Assembly: GCA_022560875.1 (NCBI GenBank)
Contig: JADFSH010000017.1
Location: 1 to 41,215, forward strand
Source of the DNA: Planctomycetota bacterium
GTDB taxonomy: Bacteria; Planctomycetota; Phycisphaerae; Phycisphaerales; SM1A02
DNA length: 41,215 nucleotides
Direction: 5' to 3'
The position numbers were made by a program, and so were the translations under genes. The notes below the pieces were generated by a model. It ran no database searches. It worked only from the letters and a program-made list of their open reading frames with translations, and had not been told where the DNA came from. The first letter of the stretch is position 1, and every line of letters begins with the position of its first letter. Positions 19,049 through 27,587 of this stretch are shown piece by piece.

Positions 19049-20290
19049 TCAGAAATCCCAGTCCACACATGGTCGGGGAAGACGGATCACAAGGTCCAGG
19101 CGTTCGATCAACTCGCGGGACGCGTCGAAATGCTCGGTGATCGTCAGCCCCGACGCCGGCACCACGCCCAGCCACAAACGAGTCAGCGCGTTGACCGAGG
19201 TGGTGAGTGTGGGCAGCGAATCATCACGCCCTGATTCAGCCTCGCAGGACGGCCCCAACTCGACGACGTACTCGCCCGCCACCCCCCGCCACGGCGCATC
19301 ATCGGGCAGCCAGGTCTCGATCGGATCGCTCAGCTTCAGGTTGAAACGCACCGAGTCGCCCCCGGGCAGCTTGGTTCGCCCCAGGCATCCCGGCACATCG
19401 CAGATCCTCGCCTGCTGCCATGCGGCTATCCAGTAATCCTGCTTGAAATCCGAGCCGCGTGTGATCGCGCGACGGTGCATGGGGCGCAAGAGCATGTCCT
19501 GAAGCATGATCCCCGGAGGCTGGCTCATCCTGATGCTGCGGACCTGATCGCCCAGTCCGTGAAGCAGCGCAAGCAGTTCCAGGAGTTGTGCATCGTTCCG
19601 GTAGGCCATCCACACAATCCGGTACGGGCCGTGTTCTTCCTTGCCGTTCGTAGCGCACCAGAAGTGATGACTCAGAGCGCCGTCGGGACCATCGAAGTAA
19701 CCCAATCCGAAGCCGCCCTTCAACCATTGCCCAGCAGCGCCGCTGAACGCCGCGGGCGTGAGCGAACATGAGCCGTGTCCGCGACGACGAGCCAGCCGAT
19801 TGGCATGCATCGCCTCATAATCATCCTTGGTCAGCCGGCGCGGCGGGCGGGCCTTCACGCCATCGGGCAGACGCAGGGTGGCGGGGTCGAACTCGAATAT
19901 GTAATCATATGAGAGTGTGCCGAATCCGAGCTTGTTGTAAAAACCCTGCTCGAAGATGCCCAGCGCCGAGACCTGCGCCCCATCGACCGCATCCCGGGCG
20001 ATGGCCTGGGCGGTGACCCGTCCGGCGAGGCCCTGCCTCCGGGCTACCCGTGAAGTCGTCACCGTCGTCACGACGCTCAGGGGCAGATCCTCATTGCCAT
20101 GCCGGATCGTCCCCGACACGTTCAGCACGTTGGTCTCCGCCTCGCCGTTGACCTCGCCGATGAGAACTCGGGCGTTTTCGAGACAGAGCGGCAGCGGATC
20201 GACCTGGTCGGCCTCCAACCAGCCGCACTCGCGCCAGCAGCGTAGCGTGGCCTCGAAATCGGTGTCGGCGTTGTAGGGACGGATGGTCAT
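19049..20290 (-). CDS. Eis-like GNAT N-acetyltransferase
   Basis: A 413-residue protein with the three-part Eis layout. The N-terminal GNAT domain has RRQGLAGRVTAQAIARDAV as the acetyl-CoA loop and GFYNKLGFGTLSYDY. A second GNAT-like domain lies in the middle (about 160-300). The C-terminal sterol-carrier-like domain contains LTTSVNALTRLWLGVVPASG. Mycobacterial Eis acetylates aminoglycosides and proteins; many relatives have unknown substrates, so no activity is claimed. ATG 20290 (MTIRPYNADTDF) is chosen over a start 21 bases upstream because the GNAT fold begins there. It is convergent with pepP with zero spacing and divides pepP from the LPS operon. Confidence 0.85.
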   Translation of the reverse strand: MTIRPYNADTDFEATLRCWRECGWLEADQVDPLPLCLENARVLIGEVNGEAETNVLNVSGTIRHGNEDLPLSVVTTVTTSRVARRQGLAGRVTAQAIARDAVDGAQVSALGIFEQGFYNKLGFGTLSYDYIFEFDPATLRLPDGVKARPPRRLTKDDYEAMHANRLARRRGHGSCSLTPAAFSGAAGQWLKGGFGLGYFDGPDGALSHHFWCATNGKEEHGPYRIVWMAYRNDAQLLELLALLHGLGDQVRSIRMSQPPGIMLQDMLLRPMHRRAITRGSDFKQDYWIAAWQQARICDVPGCLGRTKLPGGDSVRFNLKLSDPIETWLPDDAPWRGVAGEYVVELGPSCEAESGRDDSLPTLTTSVNALTRLWLGVVPASGLTITEHFDASRELIERLDLVIRLPRPCVDWDF

Positions 20291-20342
20291 GGAGGCGGAT
20301 TGTAGACGCACACCCGCCCTCTGATCCCGGAACTCACTGACG

Positions 20343-21833
20343 TTATTTGTCTGCGGTTTTGACCAGCCGCTCGATCACATCCGTGCTGCCCAATCCCGGT
20401 CGTTGGGCGAGGATCTTGATTTCGATGCCGCGCTTCTTGCACAGTTTGCGTTCGTTGATCTCTTGAATCTGGTAATCGCCGCCCTTGACGTACATATCGG
20501 GCATGGTTTCTTCCAGCAGTTCGCCCACCGTCGGCTCGTCGAACACGATCAGGTAGTCGATGCACGCGAACTCGGAGAGGATTTCCAGGCGTTCCGTCTC
20601 GTCATAAATGGGCCTTCCCTCCCCCTTCTGCTGGCGGACCTGTTCATCGCAGTTGATGGCAACGATAAGCACATCACCAAGCTGTTTCGCCTCGCGAAGA
20701 TACGCCACGTGCCCGGCATGGATCACATCGAAACACCCGTTGGTGAAAATAATCCGCTCCTTCGCCTCGCGATGCACCGCCAGCTCGACGAGCAATTCAT
20801 CCAACGTACGTACCTTGCCTTCCAGGGTGGTGCTTTGCTTGAGCACTTCACGCACGACGTTGGCGAATGGTATCGGCTGCGCGCCGAAGACTTCGACTTC
20901 GAGTCCCGCCGCGGCGTTGGCGAACTTCACCGCATCCAGCCAGGGCAGCTTGTTGGCGACCCCACCTGCCAGGGCTGCGAGAACAATGTCCCCCGCTCCC
21001 GTCACGTCATACACGCTGCGGGCGACGGTCGGGACGAGCACGGGATCATTGCCACGCTCCTCGAGCAGCGCCCCGTGACAATCGAGCGTAAGCACCACCG
21101 CCTCCAGCTTGAGTTGGCGGATCAATTTGGTGGCAAGCCCGGAGTTGTGTATCTCCGAAGCGTCCAGCGGGGTGTCGAGCCCGGTGGCGAGTTCGGCTTC
21201 GGAGCGATTGGGAGTGAGGAGAGTCGCCCCGGCGTACTTGGAATAATCCTCGATTGCCGCGGGATCGACGAGGAGTGGCTTGTTGCGGGCCTTGCAGATC
21301 TCCACGAGCTTGGTGCAGAATTCCGGGCTGCAGACCCCCTTGTCGTAATCCTCCAGACACACCACATCCACGGTGTTGATTTTCGATTCGATCATGCTCA
21401 GGATTTTTTCCCGAATCATGGCGGAAACCGGCTCGCGCGATTCAACATCAACCCGGAACATTTTCTGGGGGTGGCGATGCTGGGCGAGGCCGATCATGCT
21501 GCGTTTGATCGTGGTCGGCCTGTCATCATCCTGAATGATGCCGCTGACGTCGCACCCGGCCTCGCGAATCGAGCGACGAAGTGTTTCCCCTTCGCGATCG
21601 GAACCGATAACGCCGAAGCAGAGAACCTCGGCTTTCAAGGCCCAAAGACACAAGGCGACATTCGCCGCCCCCCCCGGGGTGCTTTCCTTTCTTTCCTCAA
21701 GGAGAATCGGCACGGGAGCATCGGGACTGAGTCGCTCGGCGGCACCGTAAATCTGCTCATCAAGCATGAAATCGCCCACGACCATTGCCGTGAAGGGTTT
21801 GTACATGTTGAGGCGATTCAGGAGGGTGGACAT
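20343..21833 (-). CDS. hldE: Bifunctional heptose-7-P kinase / heptose-1-P adenylyltransferase
   Basis: A 496-residue enzyme making ADP-heptose for the LPS inner core. Residues 1 to about 320 are a PfkB-type kinase (GGAANVALCLWALKAEV at about 54-70; catalytic DVTGAGDIVLAALAGGVA with D282). Residues about 358-496 are a nucleotidyltransferase (IFTNGCFDVIHAGHVAYLRE with HxGH at 372-375, and late YVKGGDYQ). ATG 21833 is the family-like start; upstream reading to 21977 is not conserved. It is the last gene of the LPS operon, 52 bp after lpxK. No strong RBS is visible. Confidence 0.94.
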   Translation of the reverse strand: MSTLLNRLNMYKPFTAMVVGDFMLDEQIYGAAERLSPDAPVPILLEERKESTPGGAANVALCLWALKAEVLCFGVIGSDREGETLRRSIREAGCDVSGIIQDDDRPTTIKRSMIGLAQHRHPQKMFRVDVESREPVSAMIREKILSMIESKINTVDVVCLEDYDKGVCSPEFCTKLVEICKARNKPLLVDPAAIEDYSKYAGATLLTPNRSEAELATGLDTPLDASEIHNSGLATKLIRQLKLEAVVLTLDCHGALLEERGNDPVLVPTVARSVYDVTGAGDIVLAALAGGVANKLPWLDAVKFANAAAGLEVEVFGAQPIPFANVVREVLKQSTTLEGKVRTLDELLVELAVHREAKERIIFTNGCFDVIHAGHVAYLREAKQLGDVLIVAINCDEQVRQQKGEGRPIYDETERLEILSEFACIDYLIVFDEPTVGELLEETMPDMYVKGGDYQIQEINERKLCKKRGIEIKILAQRPGLGSTDVIERLVKTADK

Positions 21834-21885
21834 GGTAATAAAGTTGACAATTGAAGATCCGCCAAAGGCGGGTTGAAAAAACTGT

Positions 21886-22932
21886 TTAGCGATCGGGCTT
21901 GCCCGACGGGTGCGGGGCGAAAGACTCGACAGTGCTGAGAATTTTCTCCTGCAATTCCATCGCACCTGAAAAGACATCCATCGTCAGGTGCGGCACGACA
22001 ATGGGCACCGGCCACGAAGACAAGTCTATCAACTCGCGAGCCTTCACCCAATCCTTGGCGGTCATGAACAATATATCCGCTCCCCCACAAAGCCCCTTTA
22101 CGACGTTGATTTTCGCCCTGTCGTATCTTTCGTGGTCTCCCGCGGGGATATTTGCCAGCACTTTTGCTCCCGCCTCGTGCAGTTGGGTGTGGATTGTTTC
22201 CGGATTACCCACCCCTAACAGAGTCACAACCCCCTTGCCCCTGATCCAGTTCACCTCACAATGTTTCTCCTCAACGGAAGACTCAAACACACGCAGATGC
22301 GACCAGAGATGATTCGCCCAGGCCAGGGGCGGTCGGTGGTGATAGCGTTCGACATGGGCCGAAATCAGGTCATCCGTCGCGATGGCATGGGTGATGATTA
22401 CCACGTCAGCGCGCTGGAGGTTCACCAAAGGTTCCCGAAGTCGCCCCTGAGGGAGAAGGCGATCGCGGAGCGTGTTCCGGGTGGCGTCAATCAAAACCAA
22501 ATCAAGATCGCGATGGATATAGCGGTGCTGAAACCCGTCATCAAGCAAGATGCAATCGATCTGCGTATTGTCGGACAGAAATGACTTGAGCGCACCAGTT
22601 CGATCGGGACTGGCCACCACCTTGATCCCCTCCAGTCGATCAAGGTATTCGGCATGTTCATCGGCCATCTCGCCGGGTCTGGCCATGTAGCCGCGCATCG
22701 CGATGACGGGAGCATGTCCCTGGCGAATCAGCAGATCGGCAATCCACGCCACCATCGGAGACTTGCCTACCCCTCCCAATGTCAGATTGCCGACGGAGAT
22801 CACGGGGAGATCGGCTTTCCAGACGTTTCGCCCTCGATCGAATCCTCGATTGCGGATGCCAACGGCGGCGGCGTATATCCACGAGGCCGGCACGGTGATC
22901 GGCATGAGGATCTCCGCCAGAGCCTGGTTCAC
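21886..22932 (-). CDS. lpxK: Tetraacyldisaccharide 4'-kinase
   Basis: A 348-residue inner-membrane-associated kinase that phosphorylates the 4' position of the lipid A precursor. It has an N-terminal amphipathic/hydrophobic segment (LAEILMPITVPASWIYAAAV) and a P-loop at 49-59 in VISVGNLTLGGVGKSPMVAW. CILLDDGFQHRYIHRDLDLV is the diagnostic DDGFQHxxxxRD LpxK motif, followed by LLPQGRLREPL. It starts with GTG 22932, overlapping the preceding gene's TGA in a GTGA tetranucleotide, so it is probably translationally coupled. Together with hldE it shows that the cell makes lipid A-based LPS. Confidence 0.95.
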   Translation of the reverse strand: MNQALAEILMPITVPASWIYAAAVGIRNRGFDRGRNVWKADLPVISVGNLTLGGVGKSPMVAWIADLLIRQGHAPVIAMRGYMARPGEMADEHAEYLDRLEGIKVVASPDRTGALKSFLSDNTQIDCILLDDGFQHRYIHRDLDLVLIDATRNTLRDRLLPQGRLREPLVNLQRADVVIITHAIATDDLISAHVERYHHRPPLAWANHLWSHLRVFESSVEEKHCEVNWIRGKGVVTLLGVGNPETIHTQLHEAGAKVLANIPAGDHERYDRAKINVVKGLCGGADILFMTAKDWVKARELIDLSSWPVPIVVPHLTMDVFSGAMELQEKILSTVESFAPHPSGKPDR

Positions 22933-23345
22933 GAATTTTTTCCCTTCACGACGGACTCGTCAACCGGATTCGCCGCGTCATCAGGCTCATGGGGAAGTTG
23001 ATGGAGAGAGTTGACGATTTCGCCACGAAGGTGTCGGTCATACTGCCGCATGTTGTTTATCACATCGATGCCTGCGCACAGAATGAGCAACAATATCAGT
23101 CCCGTCGCCGCGGACCAGGACATGATGTAACCGGATCGATTCACGGCCGGATCATAGATTGACAATCCAAGCACCAGGACCGGGACGGTGATGAGCATGA
23201 GCACCGTCGCGAAACGTCGGATGTTTCGACGACGGGGCGAAGTGGCTTCGCCCCCCAGTCTTCGCCAGTACCACGCCAGAATCACCATGATTACAAGCGC
23301 GAATGGAATCGTGACCGCCGGGCTGACGTGAACAAGAGCAAGCAT
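22929..23345 (-). CDS. Small three-helix membrane protein of unknown function in the LPS operon
   Basis: A 138-residue protein not matched to a family. Three hydrophobic segments are visible: VTIPFALVIMVILAWYW, FATVLMLITVPVLVLGLSIY and SWSAATGLILLLILCAGIDV, with basic loops (RRLGG, RRRNIRR). The C-terminus is soluble and hydrophilic (NNMRQYDRHLRGEI). ATG 23345 shares one base with the maf stop (TGATG) and its TGA overlaps the lpxK GTG, so it is tightly coupled at both ends. An accessory role in envelope assembly is inferred from position only. Confidence 0.75.
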   Translation of the reverse strand: MLALVHVSPAVTIPFALVIMVILAWYWRRLGGEATSPRRRNIRRFATVLMLITVPVLVLGLSIYDPAVNRSGYIMSWSAATGLILLLILCAGIDVINNMRQYDRHLRGEIVNSLHQLPHEPDDAANPVDESVVKGKNS

Positions 23346-23962
23346 CACAGACTGATCCTGAACCGCTTTATCCAATCAGGCAGTTTCCGCATGGGCAGGC
23401 CCATCACCGTGGCCGGATCGCCTTCGCAGGAAATCGGCCAACCGGCCTCGATCCGCTCGGAAAGATTGTAGCCGCCCGCCTTCCCGCGCCATTGACCGGA
23501 GGCGATGTACTCCTCGATCCGGCGTTCTGATACGTCCCCCACAGTTATCCGGGCCTGATCCACGGTCAGGAACCTCCGGCCCGTCGGGAACGCGAGAAGA
23601 CACACTCCCGTCATCGTCCGGTGAACCCGATTGCACATCCTCCGGATCATGTGCGTCGCCTCATTCGTATCCTGCGGCTGGCCGAAAACTTCATCTTCAC
23701 ACACGCAAAGCGTGTCGGCGCCGAGTATGACCCGGATCCGGACAGACTGGGCGACAGGATCGGAATTCAGGAGATCCGATACCCGACGGGCCTTGAAATA
23801 CGCCAGAGCCATCACCCAGAGTTCGGGTTGAACACTTCCCTTCGTCAGATCCGCATCGTCAAGATCAGACGGCTTGACCATGACCTCGACGCCGGCCTCT
23901 TCCAACAGGCGGCGTCTTCGGGAAGATCCGCTGGCCAGCCAGATGGGAACGCTGGTACTCAA
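23345..23962 (-). CDS. maf: Maf-like nucleotide pyrophosphatase
   Basis: A 205-residue Maf/YhdE-family enzyme; members hydrolyse dTTP/UTP or modified nucleotides and have been linked to septum formation. Signatures are the start PIWLASGSSRRRRLLEEAGV, the ILGADTLCVCEDEVFGQPQD segment with catalytic aspartate, and the late SGQWRGKAGGYNLSERIEAG. It starts with TTG 23962, which overlaps the heptosyltransferase TGA (TTGA); no in-frame ATG fits better. Placement inside an LPS operon is unusual but co-translation is strongly suggested. Confidence 0.9.
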   Translation of the reverse strand: MSTSVPIWLASGSSRRRRLLEEAGVEVMVKPSDLDDADLTKGSVQPELWVMALAYFKARRVSDLLNSDPVAQSVRIRVILGADTLCVCEDEVFGQPQDTNEATHMIRRMCNRVHRTMTGVCLLAFPTGRRFLTVDQARITVGDVSERRIEEYIASGQWRGKAGGYNLSERIEAGWPISCEGDPATVMGLPMRKLPDWIKRFRISL

Positions 23963-25068
23963 CTCGATGATTCCTCCACGAGGGGATCATGACGGGCCGT
24001 GGCGCGCTTGTGATTCGAAAGTTCCTTGTCAATCTGCGTCAGCACATCGTCAACTTCGATCAATCGCATCAGCGAATCCCCGAGACGGGAGTCCTTGTAA
24101 TGATTGGCTAGGTTCGGCTCGGGTCGTTCGGATCGGACCACGGTTTCCGGGCGACCGTAAGGTCCGACGCGCGCCGGGTCGGTCGGGCCAAACAGTCCGA
24201 CGCAGGGTCGATCAAACCCCACCGCCATGTGAAGCGGGGCTGAATCGTTGGCGACAACAAGATCAGCATGTTCGAGAATCGCCATGGTTTGTCCAATGCT
24301 TGTCTTGCCGATCAGATTGTGGATGTATCCGCGGGCATGATCACATTCAGCATGTAATGTTGTCGCTTGCGATTCCTCTCCCGGAGCACCGATGAGCACG
24401 ATATGCCGGTAGCCGCGCGAAGGAAGTTGGTTGATCATGATCTCGAATCGCTCGATCGGCCAGCGTTTGGAGGGCCACCGGCTGGTGGGGGCGACCACGA
24501 CGTAGGGCTGATCGCCAAAGTCAGATTGCCTACGGCACTCTGACCACCAGGTCTGATGTTCGAGCAAGGCAAACAGCTTCAGGTCATACACCGGCTCAAG
24601 GCCAAGATGAACGATCAACGCCATCATCTGGTCAACAGTGTGGGGCAGGTTTGGCGCGGGTACTCTGTCGTTCGATCCCAGCCAGGCAAATTCTCGGGCG
24701 GAGCGGAGACAAACCCGGTGTCTGGCACCGGTGATGAAGCTGATCAATCCGCTGCGACCGAGTCCCTGGCAGTCCAGAACAAGATCGTAGCGGGTACGAC
24801 GAACGCTGATGAACCAGCGGAGAAGATCCCGGGCGATGCGGGGGTTTCTCCACCAACGCCCGAACGTCTTTCGAGGAAAGACAATGGCCTGATGTAACGC
24901 GGGATGACCTTCAATTGCGGGCAGAAAATCTTCCTGTACCACCCAGTCAATCATCGCTTCTGGATAAGCCTGATGCAGACTGACCAGGACCGGCACCGTC
25001 CGACAGACGTCCCCCAAGGCACTGGGACGAATGAGCAGGATTCGCGATGGGGGTGGGTCGGGGTTCAT
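23959..25068 (-). CDS. LPS heptosyltransferase (GT9)
   Basis: A 369-residue WaaC/WaaF-family enzyme that transfers heptose from ADP-heptose to the LPS core at the inner membrane. The start RILLIRPSALGDVCRTVPVL is the GT9 signature (IxxxxxGDV). Later motifs are VVVAPTSRWPSKRWPIERFE, HADLVVANDSAPLHMAVGFD and VGLFGPTDPARVGPYG, which form the sugar-nucleotide site. The sequence does not allow a choice between WaaC and WaaF. It is the first gene of the operon heptosyltransferase-maf-membrane protein-lpxK-hldE. TATTAT (25118-25113, minus strand) may be its -10. Confidence 0.92.
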   Translation of the reverse strand: MNPDPPPSRILLIRPSALGDVCRTVPVLVSLHQAYPEAMIDWVVQEDFLPAIEGHPALHQAIVFPRKTFGRWWRNPRIARDLLRWFISVRRTRYDLVLDCQGLGRSGLISFITGARHRVCLRSAREFAWLGSNDRVPAPNLPHTVDQMMALIVHLGLEPVYDLKLFALLEHQTWWSECRRQSDFGDQPYVVVAPTSRWPSKRWPIERFEIMINQLPSRGYRHIVLIGAPGEESQATTLHAECDHARGYIHNLIGKTSIGQTMAILEHADLVVANDSAPLHMAVGFDRPCVGLFGPTDPARVGPYGRPETVVRSERPEPNLANHYKDSRLGDSLMRLIEVDDVLTQIDKELSNHKRATARHDPLVEESSS

Positions 25069-25397
25069 ATTTCAGTCGTTTCGGTCTTCTCACTAACACG
25101 TCATTCCGGCGGAATAATACAAGTTAGGTCTCATAAACTGCTCGATCAGGATTCAGACGGCCATTGTGCCTCCCGATTGGATGAAACTACTCGACTCTTT
25201 TTGTCGTAGCAGTATATATTAAGGGTATGGCTGAATAGCTGTCACTCAGGGAGCCGATGGTCGTTTCCTCGCCAGACAGATACACTATTTTTGATTCGCG
25301 CAGGGAGTGAGCCAGCGTCTGAGTTGACATCCACTCAAGGATGAGGCCTTATACCGCCTTTCCCCCGGCAACTGGCTAAAAAAGAGCATTTCGTATC
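25069..25397. other. Divergent intergenic region between LPS operon and kinase
   Basis: A 329-bp region without a credible gene. It holds a possible minus-strand -10 box TATTAT (25118-25113) that abuts a 13-bp palindrome ATTCCGGCGGAAT (25102-25114). It also holds a plus-strand TTGACA (25324-25329) with TTATAC 19 bp downstream (25349-25354), 44 bp before the kinase start. Both promoters are tentative. Confidence 0.45.
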
Positions 25398-26828
25398 GTG
25401 ACGAAACCAAACCCCCAGCCTGCCTCGACCCGATCTCATGTTCAAGACGATGAGTCGCTTGTGAATAAACATTCCCAGAAGAAAGGATCCGGTTCCGGCC
25501 CGTCAGACGCCAGTGTGTCCGACGCGCAGCAGGCTTCCGCTGCCTCCTCATCGTTTACCGCTCCGACCGGATCGAAGCGTAAGGACACTCAATCGGAAGG
25601 CACCACCACCGGCGGTTTCGACACCATGCTGGGCAAGATCATGGTGGAGAGCGGCATCGTTACCACCGAGGAACTCGAACTGTGCAACATCAAACTCCGT
25701 GAATCGATGAACACCGACCTACCCCAGACTCTGGCGGATCTGCTCGTAGACAACCATTACGCCACCGAACACCAGATCAACCGGCTCCAATCGGAATTTG
25801 AAGCCCAGAAATCCAGTCAACGCATTCCCGGCTACAAAATTCGAAGGAAAGTGGGTGCCGGTGCGATGGCCACGGTCTTCCTCGCCCATCAGATCAGTCT
25901 GGATCGAAGTGTGGCGATCAAGGTGCTACCCAAGAAATTCTCCGATAATACCAACTTCATCAATCGCTTCTATCAGGAGGGGCGAGCCGCGGCGAAGCTT
26001 AATCATCCCAATATCGTCAGTGCATTCGACGTTGGCAAAGCCGGGGAGCATCATTATTTTGTCATGGAGTATGTGGACGGCCCGACCGTTTATGACTTGA
26101 TAGTCAAGAAAAAACGGATTCCGGAAGCCGAGGCGGTGGAGATCATCCGTCAGACCGCCTTGGCCCTACAACATGCGCATGAACGTGGCTTCATCCATCG
26201 CGATATCAAGCCCAAGAATATTATGGTTTCCTCCGACAAAGTCGTGAAACTCGCGGATCTCGGCCTCGCCAGAGCTCTTTCTGATAAAGAAGCAGCCAAA
26301 GCCGAGGCGGGCCGGGCCTACGGCACACCGTACTACATCAGCCCGGAGCAGATTCGTGGGGACGAGAATATCGATCAAAGGGCTGACCTCTATGGGTTGG
26401 GTGCTACTTTCTATCACATGGTGACGGGCAAGGTGCCTTACACCGGCAAGAACCCCTCAGATGTCATGCACAAACATCTGAAGAGTGAGCTGGTCCCGCC
26501 CGATCACCGAAATCCGGAATTGTCAGCCGGTTGCGCTCAGGTCATCGAAATGCTATTGACGAAAGATCCGAAGGACCGCTATCAGAGCGCCACGGACCTT
26601 ATCAAGGATCTGGAATTGATCGCGAGTGGCGACCCCCCCTATTTCGCCAAGCGGGAACTCGATCTGAAGCAGGTTGAAAGCCTCACCGGCGAAATTAAAC
26701 CGGAGATTGTCAAGAAAGATTCTGGTTATGAAAAGGCCAGGAAAGAGCGTCTCACGAACGTTCTCATGATCGTCAGTGCCGTTCAATTCCTCATTATCAT
26801 TGTCCTCATCGCTTTTCTTGCGAACTGA
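25398..26828 (+). CDS. Membrane-anchored Ser/Thr protein kinase with MshEN-like N-terminus
   Basis: A 476-residue Hanks-type kinase starting at GTG 25398, the only good start before residue 77. Residues 1-75 are a Ser/Gln/Lys-rich disordered tail. Residues about 77-138 hold two related helical units (LGKIMVESGIVTTEEL and LADLLVDNHYATEHQINRL) resembling the GspE-N/MshEN fold. The kinase domain covers about 143-410: glycine loop GAGAMATV from 153, K175 in VAIKVLP, catalytic HRDIKPKN with D269, DLG (D287) replacing DFG, then GTPYYISPEQIRG. A C-terminal membrane helix (about 452-475, VLMIVSAVQFLIIIVLIAFL) places the kinase on the cytoplasmic face with almost no outer domain, so any sensing is probably intracellular. 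Substrates are unknown. Confidence 0.9.
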   Translation: MTKPNPQPASTRSHVQDDESLVNKHSQKKGSGSGPSDASVSDAQQASAASSSFTAPTGSKRKDTQSEGTTTGGFDTMLGKIMVESGIVTTEELELCNIKLRESMNTDLPQTLADLLVDNHYATEHQINRLQSEFEAQKSSQRIPGYKIRRKVGAGAMATVFLAHQISLDRSVAIKVLPKKFSDNTNFINRFYQEGRAAAKLNHPNIVSAFDVGKAGEHHYFVMEYVDGPTVYDLIVKKKRIPEAEAVEIIRQTALALQHAHERGFIHRDIKPKNIMVSSDKVVKLADLGLARALSDKEAAKAEAGRAYGTPYYISPEQIRGDENIDQRADLYGLGATFYHMVTGKVPYTGKNPSDVMHKHLKSELVPPDHRNPELSAGCAQVIEMLLTKDPKDRYQSATDLIKDLELIASGDPPYFAKRELDLKQVESLTGEIKPEIVKKDSGYEKARKERLTNVLMIVSAVQFLIIIVLIAFLAN

Positions 26829-26899
26829 TCGGGGATTTCCTGTCCCAAAGAAGACGGTTGATTCGACCCTCATCGGGGTTTGCGCCATAACATAGCCTT

Positions 26900-27574
26900 A
26901 TGGAAATTTACATCGACACCGCGAATATCGACGAGATCCGCGAAGCCGCCAGTCTGGGCGTACTGGACGGCGTGACCACCAATCCCAGCCTCGTGGCCAA
27001 GGAGGGGGTTGCTTTTCATGATCGCCTCACCGAGATCTGTGATGTGGTCAAGGGACCAGTCAGTGCCGAGGTCGTGGCGACCGACCATGACGGCATGGTG
27101 GCTGAAGCCGAGCAACTCCTGAAAATCGCCCCCAATATCGTGATCAAACTGCCATGTATCGTGGAGGGACTCAAGGCCTGCAAGACCCTTTCTGATCGCG
27201 GCGTCAAGATCAATATGACCCTTTGCTTCCAGCCCCTGCAGGCTCTGCTTGTGGCCAAAGCCGGAGCGTATCTGGTCAGCCCCTTCATCGGACGGATCGA
27301 CGACATCTCCGGCGATGGCGTGGAGTTGATCCAGCAGATACGCCAGATATACGACAACTATGGCTTCTCCACCAAAATTCTTGCCGCCTCTATCCGCCAT
27401 CCCATGCACCTGGTTCAGATGGCGATGATCGGTGCGGATGTGGCCACGGTCCCCTTCAAGATCATTCAGCAGATGATGAAGCACCCGCTGACGGATGTAG
27501 GGCTGAAGAATTTCCTCGCCGACTGGGACAAGGGCATGGCGATGCTCAAGAAGACCGAGCCGGCGTTGGCCTGA
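26900..27574 (+). CDS. Fsa/TalC-family transaldolase
   Basis: A 224-residue class I aldolase of the small transaldolase / fructose-6-phosphate aldolase family. Features: MEIYIDTANIDEIREAASLG start, GVTTNPSLVAKEG phosphate-side motif, INMTLCFQPLQALLVAKAGA, FIGRIDDIS, and Schiff-base lysine in FSTKILAASIRHPMHL. Such enzymes transfer dihydroxyacetone units in the non-oxidative pentose phosphate pathway, or cleave fructose 6-phosphate; sequence alone does not settle which. It is convergent with ridA with a 13-bp gap. There is no Shine-Dalgarno at ATG 26900, although homology fixes the start. Confidence 0.93.
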   Translation: MEIYIDTANIDEIREAASLGVLDGVTTNPSLVAKEGVAFHDRLTEICDVVKGPVSAEVVATDHDGMVAEAEQLLKIAPNIVIKLPCIVEGLKACKTLSDRGVKINMTLCFQPLQALLVAKAGAYLVSPFIGRIDDISGDGVELIQQIRQIYDNYGFSTKILAASIRHPMHLVQMAMIGADVATVPFKIIQQMMKHPLTDVGLKNFLADWDKGMAMLKKTEPALA

Positions 27575-27587
27575 TTCTCAGTTCAGA

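Noticed and set aside
20403-21854. A 483-codon open frame on the plus strand
   Set aside because: It is a mirror of hldE, whose kinase and HxGH motifs are clear.
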